Shown here in pieces: positions 8,484 to 15,445 of a DNA stretch of 48,333 nt. Origin of the DNA: Nocardioides sp. Root190 (GTDB taxonomy: Bacteria; Actinomycetota; Actinomycetes; Propionibacteriales; Nocardioidaceae); assembly GCF_001428565.1 (NCBI RefSeq), contig NZ_LMIA01000008.1, forward strand, positions 326,324 to 374,656, in the 5' to 3' direction. Under the pieces are notes generated by a model. The model worked only from the letters and a program-made list of their open reading frames with translations. It ran no database searches and was not told the DNA's origin. A program made the translations under genes and the position numbers. The number at the start of each line of letters is the position of its first letter. The first letter of the stretch is position 1.

Positions 8484-8523
8484 AGGTGGACCGCCCACCC
8501 ATCCCCCGTGGGGCGGTCCACCT
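8484..8523. terminator. Bidirectional terminator between the sigma factor and alcohol dehydrogenase genes
   Basis: A 13-bp perfect stem (8484-8496 with 8511-8523, AGGTGGACCGCCC and complement) with a 14-base loop. It lies 14 bases after the sigma stop and 2 bases from the stop of the convergent dehydrogenase gene. Confidence 0.8.
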
Positions 8524-8525
8524 GT

Positions 8526-9701
8526 TCACGGCTGGAACAGGACCTTCACCATGCCGTCCTCCTTGTCCCTGAAGGAGCGGTACGCCGTCGGCGCGTCCTC
8601 CAGCGGCAGGTGATGGGTGGCGAACGACTCGACGCCGAGGAGGTCGTCGGGCTGGAGGAGCAGGTCGAGGATCTCCTCGCTCCATCGACCCACGTTGGCC
8701 TGACCCATCCGCAGCTGGACCTGCTTGTCGAAGATCTCCATCAACGGCATCGGGTCCATCGCGCCGCCGTAGATGCCGACGACCGAGACGGTGCCGCCGC
8801 GCCGCACTGCGTCGAGCGCGAGGTGGAGCGCGGCGAGCCGGTCGACACCGGCGCGGCGCAGGACGGGACGGGCCAGCCGAGGGGGGAGCAGTCCCACGAC
8901 CGTCGCGCCGGAGTCGGGTGAGGCGCGTGCCTCCATGCCGACGGCGTCGATGACGGCGTCAGCCCCGCGCCCCCGGGTCAGCTCGAGGACCTGGGTGAGG
9001 ACCGAGACCTCGACGGTGTCCTCGAGCGGGATGGCGCCGCTGCGGGCGGCGCGCTCGCGTCGCTCCGCAACGGGGTCGGTGACCAGCACCCGCAGACCCC
9101 GCATGACCGCGATCCGGGCGCACATGTCCCCGATCGCCCCGGCGCCGAGGACCAGCAACGTCTGACCGGCGCGTAGGCCGGTGTACTCCACGGCCTGCCA
9201 CGCCGTTGGCAGCACGTCGGAGAGGAAGACGAAGCGGTCGTCCGGCGGCCCGTGCGGGACCTTGATCGGCAGCGTGTCGGCGAAGGGCACCCGGAGGTAC
9301 TCCGCCTGCGCACCGGGCACCTGGCCGTAGAGCTTGCTGTGGCCGAACACGCTCGCTCCGGTGCCGTGCTCGTGGTTCTGCGTCGTCTCGCACTGGCTCT
9401 GGAGGCCCTGTTCGCACATCCAGCACGCACCGCAGCTGACGGTCGAGGGCACGACCACCCTGTCGCCGACCTGCAGTGACGTCACGGCCGGTCCGACCTC
9501 CTCGACGAGTCCGATGGGCTCGTGGCCGATCACGTCGCCGACCTCCATGTACGGCGCGAGGGGGCCGTACAGGTGGAGGTCGGTCCCGCAGAGTCCGCTG
9601 GAGGTGACCTTGACGATGGCGTCGTCGGGCAGGAGCAGGCGGGGGTCGGGCACCTCTTCCACGGCGACCGATCCCTGGCCGTGCCAGGTCACTGCTCGCA
9701 T
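8526..9701 (-). CDS. Zinc-dependent alcohol dehydrogenase (MDR superfamily)
   Basis: A 391-residue medium-chain dehydrogenase. Catalytic zinc residues are visible at SGLCGTDLHLYG and IGHEPIG; the structural zinc cysteines are in CGACWMCEQGLQSQC; the nucleotide-binding Rossmann motif is LVLGAGAIGDMCA. It resembles the formaldehyde dehydrogenase-like and threonine dehydrogenase-like branches; the substrate cannot be read from sequence. The chosen ATG at 9701 begins MRAVTWHGQG, the usual family start, one base after the CDGSH gene's TGA, so translation is probably coupled. It is the last gene of the small protein/diiron oxidase/CDGSH operon. Confidence 0.9.
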   Translation of the reverse strand: MRAVTWHGQGSVAVEEVPDPRLLLPDDAIVKVTSSGLCGTDLHLYGPLAPYMEVGDVIGHEPIGLVEEVGPAVTSLQVGDRVVVPSTVSCGACWMCEQGLQSQCETTQNHEHGTGASVFGHSKLYGQVPGAQAEYLRVPFADTLPIKVPHGPPDDRFVFLSDVLPTAWQAVEYTGLRAGQTLLVLGAGAIGDMCARIAVMRGLRVLVTDPVAERRERAARSGAIPLEDTVEVSVLTQVLELTRGRGADAVIDAVGMEARASPDSGATVVGLLPPRLARPVLRRAGVDRLAALHLALDAVRRGGTVSVVGIYGGAMDPMPLMEIFDKQVQLRMGQANVGRWSEEILDLLLQPDDLLGVESFATHHLPLEDAPTAYRSFRDKEDGMVKVLFQP

Positions 9702-9702
9702 C

Positions 9703-9948
9703 TCAGGTCGCCTCCGGGGCGCGGTCCTCGCCGTCCCCTTCGGTCCTTCGGTTCTTCGAACGGCGCTTGCGGTCGCGGTGGCTCGCGTCGCACCACGGCA
9801 GCCGGTCGGACCTGCCGCAACGGCACAGCGCCACGACACTGCGATCGGTCGCGGTGATCGTCCCGTCAGGGCCCTCGATCTCGTCGGCGCCGCGGACCAG
9901 CAGCGGGCCGCCGGGACATTCGGTGACGCTGACCCGACGGGCGCTCAC
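9703..9948 (-). CDS. CDGSH iron-sulfur domain protein
   Basis: An 81-residue protein with the mitoNEET-type 2Fe-2S ligand set: Cys42 and Cys44 in LCRCG, then Cys53 and His57 in PWCDASH. The C-terminal tail is rich in Arg/Lys followed by acidic residues. CDGSH proteins carry labile 2Fe-2S clusters and can act in electron transfer or cluster donation. Its GTG start overlaps the diiron oxidase stop by 4 bases (GTGA) and its stop is one base from the dehydrogenase ATG. The context suggests it may pass electrons to, or sense redox state for, the upstream oxidase; that is an inference. Confidence 0.9.
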   Translation of the reverse strand: MSARRVSVTECPGGPLLVRGADEIEGPDGTITATDRSVVALCRCGRSDRLPWCDASHRDRKRRSKNRRTEGDGEDRAPEAT

Positions 9949-10985
9949 CCGGCAGCCCTGACGTCGCGACCCCGCGACGGGGTCCGGCGCGACCTCCAGC
10001 CGTCGAGGAGGACCTCGCCGGCGAGCCCGTCGACCGCGAGGCAGGCTGTGGCGCCGAAGAGGACGTCGTCGGCCAGGTCGGGCTCGGCGTCCACCAGCGC
10101 GCCACAGATGGAGCGGATCGCCAGCTGCTCGTGCACGGCGTCCGCGACGACGTGCTCCTCGTAGTAGTCACCGACCTCCGGGGGCAGCTCGAGTCGCTGG
10201 GCTCCGCGCAGGATCCGCTCGCAGGGCAGCGAGCTGGTGGCCTCGAACGCCGCCAGGTGGCCCATTGCCGCGCCGCGCAGACGACGGTTGAGCGCGAACA
10301 GCGACAGCAGGTTGACCGAGGCCAGCGTCGCGCCCTCCGCCTCGTCGACGTACGACGTCAGGTCGGTCGACATGTCCAGGGACCGCAGCGCCCGCGCGAA
10401 CAGCTCCTGGTGCAGTCGGTCGGGGCGCCCGCCGCCGTACTCGTCGTACTGCAGCTCGGCGAGGGCGACCTTGGCGGCGTCGCCGATGCGCGGCAGCACG
10501 AAGCTGTAGGGGTCGGACTCGCGGAGGTGATGGACCGCGCGCTGCCCGAGGTAGCCGCAGAACTCCTCGCGGGTGGCGCGGCGGTGGAGGAACTTCGCGA
10601 CCTCCGAGGGGCCCGATCCGACCGTCATCCGGGTGAGCGCGGCGGTGACGCGGTCCGAGGGCCGATCGCCGAGATGCCCGAGCTCGTCGGCGGGCGGGCT
10701 GTCGGCGACCAGCTGGCGCACCGCGTGCTCGAAGGTCCGCTCGAGGGCTGCCCGGCTCACGATGAGCAGCGGGTCCCACTCGGCTTCGGGGGGCACGCCG
10801 TCGAACCCGCGGTAGTGCAGCTCGTACAGGGTCCACAGGGCGAGCTGGAGGTCGCGGTCGGTGAGGGGATCCGACACGTCGCCCATCGCTCGGGTCTCGC
10901 TCACCGCGTGCGGGCCGTCGGGCTGGGCGACGAGTGCCCGCACGACGCCCTCGCTCAGGGGGCCGCAGGGTTCGGGTAGTCGCAT
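9945..10985 (-). CDS. Haem-oxygenase-like diiron oxidase (iron-containing redox enzyme family)
   Basis: A 346-residue helical protein. Candidate diiron ligands, numbered from the ATG at 10985, are Glu182 (YDEYGGG), His192 (RLHQELF), Glu248 (AAFEATS), and His278, Asp282 and His285 in the EEHVVADAVHEQ helix. The H-x3-D-x2-H spacing is the signature of haem-oxygenase-like diiron oxidases such as CADD. Family members carry out oxidative cleavage, N-oxygenation or desaturation of small molecules; the substrate here is unknown. The ATG overlaps the TGA of the 47-codon upstream gene by one base (TGATG), and GGAAGG lies 9 bases upstream. It is followed by a CDGSH protein and an alcohol dehydrogenase in the same operon. 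Confidence 0.85.
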   Translation of the reverse strand: MRLPEPCGPLSEGVVRALVAQPDGPHAVSETRAMGDVSDPLTDRDLQLALWTLYELHYRGFDGVPPEAEWDPLLIVSRAALERTFEHAVRQLVADSPPADELGHLGDRPSDRVTAALTRMTVGSGPSEVAKFLHRRATREEFCGYLGQRAVHHLRESDPYSFVLPRIGDAAKVALAELQYDEYGGGRPDRLHQELFARALRSLDMSTDLTSYVDEAEGATLASVNLLSLFALNRRLRGAAMGHLAAFEATSSLPCERILRGAQRLELPPEVGDYYEEHVVADAVHEQLAIRSICGALVDAEPDLADDVLFGATACLAVDGLAGEVLLDGWRSRRTPSRGRDVRAAG

Positions 10986-11128
10986 CAACGTGATCCTTCC
11001 CAGAGCTTGCCGAGCACGATCCGGACCGCGGCGCGGCGGAGGCGCCGGAGCAGCCGAATTGAAGCCGGTGTTGTGCACTGTGTGGGGGGTTCGGAATAGT
11101 TGTCCTCGCAGTTGGCCGGTTCACCCAT
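10985..11128 (-). CDS. 47-residue small protein, first gene of the diiron-oxidase operon
   Basis: A short gene with a strong ribosome binding site (GGAGGAGG, 4 bases before the ATG) and a stop codon that overlaps the oxidase start (TGATG). The peptide begins MGEPANCEDNYSEPPTQC, with two cysteines (7 and 18), and ends in a basic amphipathic-looking segment with RLLRRLRRAAVR. I do not recognise a family. A sigma-B/F-like promoter lies 25 bases upstream. It could be a substrate or partner of the oxidase, a small stress protein, or a leader whose translation controls the operon. The signals for translation are strong; the function is unknown. Confidence 0.7.
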   Translation of the reverse strand: MGEPANCEDNYSEPPTQCTTPASIRLLRRLRRAAVRIVLGKLWEGSR

Positions 11129-11153
11129 GGCGACCTCCTCCGGTGGTGTCGTG

Positions 11154-11179
11154 GTACCCGTGGCCCGCTGCCGGCATAC
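11154..11179 (-). promoter_or_regulatory. Sigma-B/F-like promoter of the small protein/diiron oxidase operon
   Basis: On the minus strand GTAT (11179-11176), 16 bases, then GGGTAC (11159-11154). This fits the GNNT-N14-16-GGGTAC/T pattern recalled for Streptomyces sigma-B. Transcription would start near 11147, leaving a short leader that holds the GGAGGAGG site. Confidence 0.55.
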
Positions 11180-11228
11180 GGGCGGGACCCGGGGGGCCGT
11201 CATCGAGTGCTGAGAGGTTGGAGGTCCA

Positions 11229-11909
11229 GTGGAACAAGTCGTGGTGAGTGCCGATGCGATGACGATCGCGCCGCTGGTCGATCCCGGGGTCGGGCGACAG
11301 ACGGGTCGCTTCGTGTTCAACATCGCCGAGGGCACCTGGGAGTGGGACGACGACGTCTACGCCATCCACGGCTACCAGCCGGGCGAGGTCGAGCTCACGA
11401 CCGAGCTGATCATGAGTCACAAGCACGAGCAGGACCGCGAGCTCGTCGAGCAGACGTTCGAGGCTGCGATCCAGGACGGCACGCCGTTCAACATCTACTA
11501 CCGCATCGTGGTCGGCAGTGACGTGCGCCGGGTGGTCCTGGTCGGCGAGGGCGAGTACGACGGCGAGGACCGGTCCGGGCCCGTCTACCGGTTGGTCGGC
11601 TACTACCTCGACCTCACTCCGGAGATGGAGGCCGAGAGCAGCGCGGCAGCCGACGCCGCGGTCGCCGCCTCTGCGCAGGCCCGCGACACCATCGAGCAGG
11701 CCAAGGGCATCCTGATGCTCGGCTACGGGCTCGACCCCGATGCGGCCTTCGCGATGCTGAAGTGGTGGTCGCGCAACCGCAACGTGAAGGTGCGTGAGGT
11801 CGCCGATCGCCTGATCCAGGTGGCCCGGGAGGGTCACGTGAGCCACCCGGGGCTGCGCCGACTGCTTGACGCACTGCTCGACGACCTCACTGCGCACCGC
11901 GCTCGCTGA
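11229..11909 (+). CDS. PAS-ANTAR regulator (RNA-binding antiterminator type)
   Basis: A 226-residue protein with an N-terminal PAS domain (about 25-130, FNIAEGTWEWDDDVYAIHGY through YRLVGYYLDLTPEME) and a C-terminal ANTAR domain (about 145-215, TIEQAKGILMLGYGLDPDAA, with the AKGILM motif). ANTAR domains bind paired hairpins in mRNA and prevent termination; the PAS domain would supply the signal. GGAGG lies 5 bases before the GTG start. It diverges from the diiron-oxidase operon and lies upstream of the stress SDR. Its RNA targets are not evident in the window. Confidence 0.9.
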   Translation: MEQVVVSADAMTIAPLVDPGVGRQTGRFVFNIAEGTWEWDDDVYAIHGYQPGEVELTTELIMSHKHEQDRELVEQTFEAAIQDGTPFNIYYRIVVGSDVRRVVLVGEGEYDGEDRSGPVYRLVGYYLDLTPEMEAESSAAADAAVAASAQARDTIEQAKGILMLGYGLDPDAAFAMLKWWSRNRNVKVREVADRLIQVAREGHVSHPGLRRLLDALLDDLTAHRAR

Positions 11910-11931
11910 GCCGAGCGCCCGGGTTCTACCC

Positions 11932-11956
11932 GGATCGCCGGAGCCCATCCGGGTAT
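11932..11956 (+). promoter_or_regulatory. Sigma-B/F-like promoter of the SDR gene
   Basis: GGAT (11932-11935), 15 bases, then GGGTAT (11951-11956). The -10 element ends 9 bases before the SDR ATG, so the mRNA would be leaderless or nearly so. The same spacing is found before 12865 and 38663. Confidence 0.6.
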
Positions 11957-11965
11957 CCGGGGTGG

Positions 11966-12829
11966 ATGAGTGACGACATCCAGTTCCCAGCCCAGCAGCA
12001 GACTCCGCCGGGGCTCACGGGGGAGATGGACCCGGTTCCGGACCACGGGGAGCAGAGCTACGTCGGGCACGGCCGCCTCGAGGGGCAGGTCGCGCTCATC
12101 ACCGGCGGCGACTCCGGGATCGGGCGGGCGGTGGCGATCGCGTTCGCCCGTGAGGGCGCCGACGTCGCCTTCACCCACCTCCCCGAGGAGCAGCCCGATG
12201 CCGACGCCACCGTGGCGCTGGTCGAGGCCGAGGGCCGCAGGGTGCTGGCACTCGCGCTCGACCTGACTGAGAGCGCGGCCTGCGACCAAGCGGTCCGGCG
12301 CACCGTGGAGGAGCTCGGATCCCTCGACGTGCTGGTCAACAACGCCGGCTACCAGATGGCCCGGGACCATGCCGTGGACGACCTGAGCGACGACCGGATC
12401 GACCGGACCTTCAAGACCAACCTCTACTCGGTCCTGTGGCTCGTGCGGGCTGCTGCGCCGCACCTGCGCAAGCGGCCCGGCTGCATCATCAACAACGCCT
12501 CGATCCAGGCGTTCGAGCCGTCCACCACCCTGCTCGACTACGCCGCCACCAAGGCCGCGGTGAACAACCTGACCGTCAACCTCGCCGCCTCCCTGGGGCC
12601 TGACGGCATCCGGGTCAACGCCGTCGCACCCGGCCCGATCTGGACGCCGCTGCAGCCCGCCACGCAGGAGACGGAGAAGATCGAGGTGTTCGGTGCCGAC
12701 ACGCCGTTGGGCCGAGCGGGACAGCCCGCCGAGGTGGCACCCGCGTTCGTCTTCCTCGCTTCGCCGGCGGACGCGTCGTACGTCTCGGGCACCGTTCTCG
12801 GGGTCACGGGAGGCAAACCCGTCTTCTGA
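11966..12829 (+). CDS. SDR-family oxidoreductase, YhdF/glucose dehydrogenase-like
   Basis: A 287-residue short-chain dehydrogenase with an N-terminal extension (1-38) typical of the YhdF/YdaD group. Visible motifs: cofactor site TGGDSGIG (46-53), NNAG (125-128), catalytic Ser179 in NNASIQAF, and Tyr192/Lys196 in DYAATK. The C-terminal TGGKPVF is usual for the family. It probably uses NAD(P); the substrate is unknown. Relatives in Bacillus belong to the sigma-B general stress regulon, which agrees with the sigma-B/F-like promoter directly upstream. There is no good ribosome binding site, consistent with a leaderless mRNA. Confidence 0.9.
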   Translation: MSDDIQFPAQQQTPPGLTGEMDPVPDHGEQSYVGHGRLEGQVALITGGDSGIGRAVAIAFAREGADVAFTHLPEEQPDADATVALVEAEGRRVLALALDLTESAACDQAVRRTVEELGSLDVLVNNAGYQMARDHAVDDLSDDRIDRTFKTNLYSVLWLVRAAAPHLRKRPGCIINNASIQAFEPSTTLLDYAATKAAVNNLTVNLAASLGPDGIRVNAVAPGPIWTPLQPATQETEKIEVFGADTPLGRAGQPAEVAPAFVFLASPADASYVSGTVLGVTGGKPVF

Positions 12830-12830
12830 C

Positions 12831-12855
12831 GGATGCCGCCCCGGGGCGGGGGTAC
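12831..12855 (+). promoter_or_regulatory. Sigma-B/F-like promoter of the acidic protein/NRAMP-like operon
   Basis: GGAT (12831-12834), 15 bases, then GGGTAC (12850-12855), starting one base after the SDR stop. The -10 element ends 9 bases before the ATG at 12865, the same geometry as the promoter at 11932-11956. Confidence 0.6.
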
Positions 12856-12864
12856 CACTCCTCC

Positions 12865-13104
12865 ATGACCGAGGAGAACGGGAAGACCGGACCGGACGAG
12901 CAGGACGAGACCCGTCACGCTGACGAGGGCGGCCAGCGGTCCGAGGTCGGCAACCTCGAGGACGCCGGAGTCGTGTTCCCCGAGGACGCCGTCGCGGGCT
13001 ATCCGCTCGACGACGACGAGGGCGGCGCAGGCATCCAGGAGGGTGCTGCGGGGCCCAACGCGCGAACCGGCAACGAGGACCTCGACCGGGAGGTGGAGCA
13101 GTGA
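12865..13104 (+). CDS. Small acidic protein (79 residues), first gene of a six-gene operon
   Basis: About 29 percent of residues are Asp or Glu (23 of 79), Gly is frequent, and there is no hydrophobic core, so it is probably disordered. The sequence runs from MTEENGKTGPDEQDET to NEDLDREVEQ, with a DDDE cluster at 49-52. No family was recognised with confidence. Its ATG follows a sigma-B/F-like -10 box by 9 bases, with no other leader. The stop overlaps the next gene's GTG by 4 bases. Possible roles are metal buffering or protection of other molecules under desiccation or osmotic stress; these are guesses from composition. Confidence 0.7.
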   Translation: MTEENGKTGPDEQDETRHADEGGQRSEVGNLEDAGVVFPEDAVAGYPLDDDEGGAGIQEGAAGPNARTGNEDLDREVEQ

Positions 13105-13286
13105 CTCCGGACCCGGAGGAACCTGTCGTGGTCGAGGAGGAGCCGAGCGCCGAGGAGTACCACGTCCCCGATGGCGACGTCGAAGCCGTGGTCGACGAGC
13201 AGGACGACGCGGGATCCATCGACGTCCAGGACGACGAGGACGACGCCTACCCCCACCTCGAGGACCAGGAGGAGGACCGGGCGTGA
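13101..13286 (+). CDS. Very acidic small protein (61 residues)
   Basis: 26 of 61 residues are Asp or Glu (43 percent) and only one is Arg or Lys, including runs such as VVVEEEPSAEE and DVQDDEDDAY. It has no predicted fold and no recognised family. GTG start in a 4-base overlap with the upstream acidic gene and a 4-base overlap (GTGA) with the DUF6328 gene downstream. This tight coupling on both sides is the main evidence that it is translated. The composition suggests cation binding, which would fit the NRAMP-like transporter in the same operon, but this is inference. Confidence 0.7.
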   Translation: MTPDPEEPVVVEEEPSAEEYHVPDGDVEAVVDEQDDAGSIDVQDDEDDAYPHLEDQEEDRA

Positions 13287-13750
13287 CCTCCCCCGCCCGA
13301 AGTGAAGGATCGCGCCCGCCGGAGCAGCTCAACCGCAACCTGGCCGAGCTCCTCCAGGAGCTGCGTGTCATGCAGACGGGCGTCCAGATCCTCACCGGGT
13401 TCCTGCTGACGGTGCCGTTCACCCAGCGCTTCGAGGAGCTGACCGGCACCCAGCACGACGTCTACCTCGGGATCCTGGTGCTGTCGGTCCTGACGACGCT
13501 GGTCATCGTTGCGCCGGTCAGCTACCACCGGGCCCTGTTCCGGCAGGGGGAGCGCGACTGGCTGGTGTCCGCGGCACACCTGTGTTGCATCGCCGGGCTG
13601 GTGGGGATGTGCCTGGTCTCGACAGCCGTCGTCTTCCTCGTCTTCGACGTCGTGAGCGGCGGTGCGTCGGCCATGATCGCCGCGGCGGCGGTCGCGCTGG
13701 CCTCCCTCACCGTGTGGGCCGCGGTCCCCTTCCTCGGGAAGGGATCGTGA
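13283..13750 (+). CDS. DUF6328 family membrane protein
   Basis: A 155-residue protein with the family hallmark LNRNLAELLQELRVMQTGVQ near the N-terminus, followed by about four hydrophobic segments (ILTGFLLTVPF; VYLGILVLSVLTTLVIVAPV; LCCIAGLVGMCLVSTAVVFLVF; MIAAAAVALASLTVWAAVPF). Function of the family is unknown. The GTG at 13283 overlaps the stop of the upstream acidic gene by 4 bases; earlier in-frame starts would read through that gene. Middle member of the six-gene operon. Confidence 0.85.
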   Translation: MTSPARSEGSRPPEQLNRNLAELLQELRVMQTGVQILTGFLLTVPFTQRFEELTGTQHDVYLGILVLSVLTTLVIVAPVSYHRALFRQGERDWLVSAAHLCCIAGLVGMCLVSTAVVFLVFDVVSGGASAMIAAAAVALASLTVWAAVPFLGKGS

Positions 13751-13753
13751 GCG

Positions 13754-14209
13754 GTGGAATGGGAAGTGCCCTGGCGCAGGACCGTCGTCGCGGTCGGGCT
13801 GGTCCTCGCCTCGGCGGGGACCAGCTGCTCGGTGGTGGACCGGCCCGACGCCACTGACTGGGACACCAGGGCCGACCAGGCCCTCACCGACGCATCGAGC
13901 GAGGTGGCCACCTCCAGGCTCGCGCTCGACACGGCTGCGCGCGAGCGCACCTGGTCGTCGTACGCCGTGGTGGTGCTCGCCCAGGCCGAGGAGGCCATGG
14001 CCACCGTCGAGGACGACCTGGCCCGCCTCCAGGTGCCGACGGGCCGCTCCGAGCGGGCCGAGGAGGTGCTGGCCGTGCTGGAGTCCGCGGCATCGGCTGT
14101 GAGCGACGCGCGCGCGTCCGCCGTCGAGGGAGAGCTCGACGACGACGCGACGCTGGGCGCTCTCGACGAGGTGGCGGCCGAGCTCGACCGCGCGACGGAC
14201 GGCGGGTGA
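13754..14209 (+). CDS. Putative secreted or lipid-anchored helical protein
   Basis: A 151-residue protein with a basic N-terminus and a hydrophobic stretch (VPWRRTVVAVGLVLASAGTSC) that resembles a signal peptide ending at a cysteine; the lipobox is imperfect (AGTSC). The mature part is an Ala/Glu/Asp-rich helical bundle or coiled coil (TWSSYAVVVLAQAEEAMATV; RAEEVLAVLESAASAVSDAR). Not recognised. It starts with a GTG 3 bases after the DUF6328 stop, with a GTG four codons later as an alternative. It ends 3 bases before the NRAMP-like start. Confidence 0.7.
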   Translation: MEWEVPWRRTVVAVGLVLASAGTSCSVVDRPDATDWDTRADQALTDASSEVATSRLALDTAARERTWSSYAVVVLAQAEEAMATVEDDLARLQVPTGRSERAEEVLAVLESAASAVSDARASAVEGELDDDATLGALDEVAAELDRATDGG

Positions 14210-14212
14210 GCG

Positions 14213-15445
14213 GTGAAGCGCTACTTCGCCGTCCTGCTCGGCGTGCTCACCGCCATCGGCGGCTTCGTCGACATCGGCGACCTGGTGACCAACGCCCAGG
14301 TGGGCGCCCGGTTCGGCTGGTCGCTGGTGTGGGTGGTGGTCGTCGGCGTCGTCGGCATCTGTGTGTTCGCCGAGATGTCCGGACGGATCGCGGCGGTGAG
14401 CCACCGGGCGACCTTCGACCTGGTGCGCGAGCGGCTCGGACCACGGATGGGTTTCCTCAACCTGGTCGGCTCGATGCTGGTGACCTTCCTGACCTTCATC
14501 GCGGAGATCGGCGGTGTCGCGCTCGCGCTGCAGCTGGTCAGCTCGGTGCACCACGTGCTGCTGGTGCCCTTCGTCGCGGCCGCTGTCTGGATCGTTCTCT
14601 GGCGCGCACGGTTCTCCTCGATCGAGAACGTGCTCGGGCTGCTCGGCCTGAGCCTGATCGGCTTCGCGGTCGCGCTGTGGCAGCTCGGACCGGACTGGGG
14701 CGACCTGGTGGCCCAGCTCTCCCCGGCGGAGAAGCCCGGAGCGGAGAGCTGGCTCACCTACGCCTACTTCGGGGTGGCCCTGTTCGGAGCCGCCATGACG
14801 CCGTACGAGGTGTTCTTCTTCTCCAGCGGCGGGGTCGAGGAACGCTGGACCCACAAGGACATCGGCGTGATGCGGGCCAACGTGTTCATCGGGTTCCCGC
14901 TCGGTGGGCTGCTGTCGATCGCGATCGCCGGGTGTGCCGCCGTGGTGTTCCTGCCGCAGGGCATCACGGTCGAGACCCTCGGCCAGGTGGGGCTGCCGGT
15001 CGGCGTCGCCCTGGGCAAGATCGGGCTGGCCGTCGTCGTCCTCGGCTTCTTCGCTGCGACCTTCGGTGCTGCCTGCGAGACCGGACTGTCCGTGGGCTAC
15101 AGCCTCGCGCAGTACGCCGGCTTCCAGTGGGGCAAGTACGTCCGGGTCCGCGATGCCGCCGCGTTCCACGTCGTCCTGCTGGTCGCGACCGTGCTCGCCG
15201 CCGGAGTGCTGCTCACCGGTGTCGATCCGATCATGGTCACCGAGATCTCCGTCGTCTTCTCCGCGATCGCCCTGCCGCTGACCTACTTCCCGATCCTGGT
15301 CGTCGCGAACGACCCGGACTACGTCGGGGAGCACCGCAACGGGCGGCTGGCCAACGTTCTCGGCGTCGCCTACCTCGTCATCATCGTCCTCGCCTCGCTC
15401 GCCGCGATCCCGCTGCTCGTGATCACCTCGATGGGACAGGGCTGA
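14213..15445 (+). CDS. NRAMP-like metal transporter with altered metal-site motifs
   Basis: A 410-residue polytopic membrane protein with the general NRAMP layout (about 11 membrane segments). The family's metal site is normally DPGN in helix 1 and A-x-x-M-P-H in helix 6. Here helix 1 has D20-I-G-D23 and helix 6 reads G-A-A-M-T196-P197-Y198-E-V, so the Asn is replaced by Asp, the metal-binding Met by Thr, and the His by Tyr. Loss of the soft Met ligand is seen in NRAMP-related magnesium transporters and suggests a harder ion such as magnesium; this is inference. GTG start 3 bases after the upstream stop; the TGA overlaps the next ATG by one base. Confidence 0.85.
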   Translation: MKRYFAVLLGVLTAIGGFVDIGDLVTNAQVGARFGWSLVWVVVVGVVGICVFAEMSGRIAAVSHRATFDLVRERLGPRMGFLNLVGSMLVTFLTFIAEIGGVALALQLVSSVHHVLLVPFVAAAVWIVLWRARFSSIENVLGLLGLSLIGFAVALWQLGPDWGDLVAQLSPAEKPGAESWLTYAYFGVALFGAAMTPYEVFFFSSGGVEERWTHKDIGVMRANVFIGFPLGGLLSIAIAGCAAVVFLPQGITVETLGQVGLPVGVALGKIGLAVVVLGFFAATFGAACETGLSVGYSLAQYAGFQWGKYVRVRDAAAFHVVLLVATVLAAGVLLTGVDPIMVTEISVVFSAIALPLTYFPILVVANDPDYVGEHRNGRLANVLGVAYLVIIVLASLAAIPLLVITSMGQG

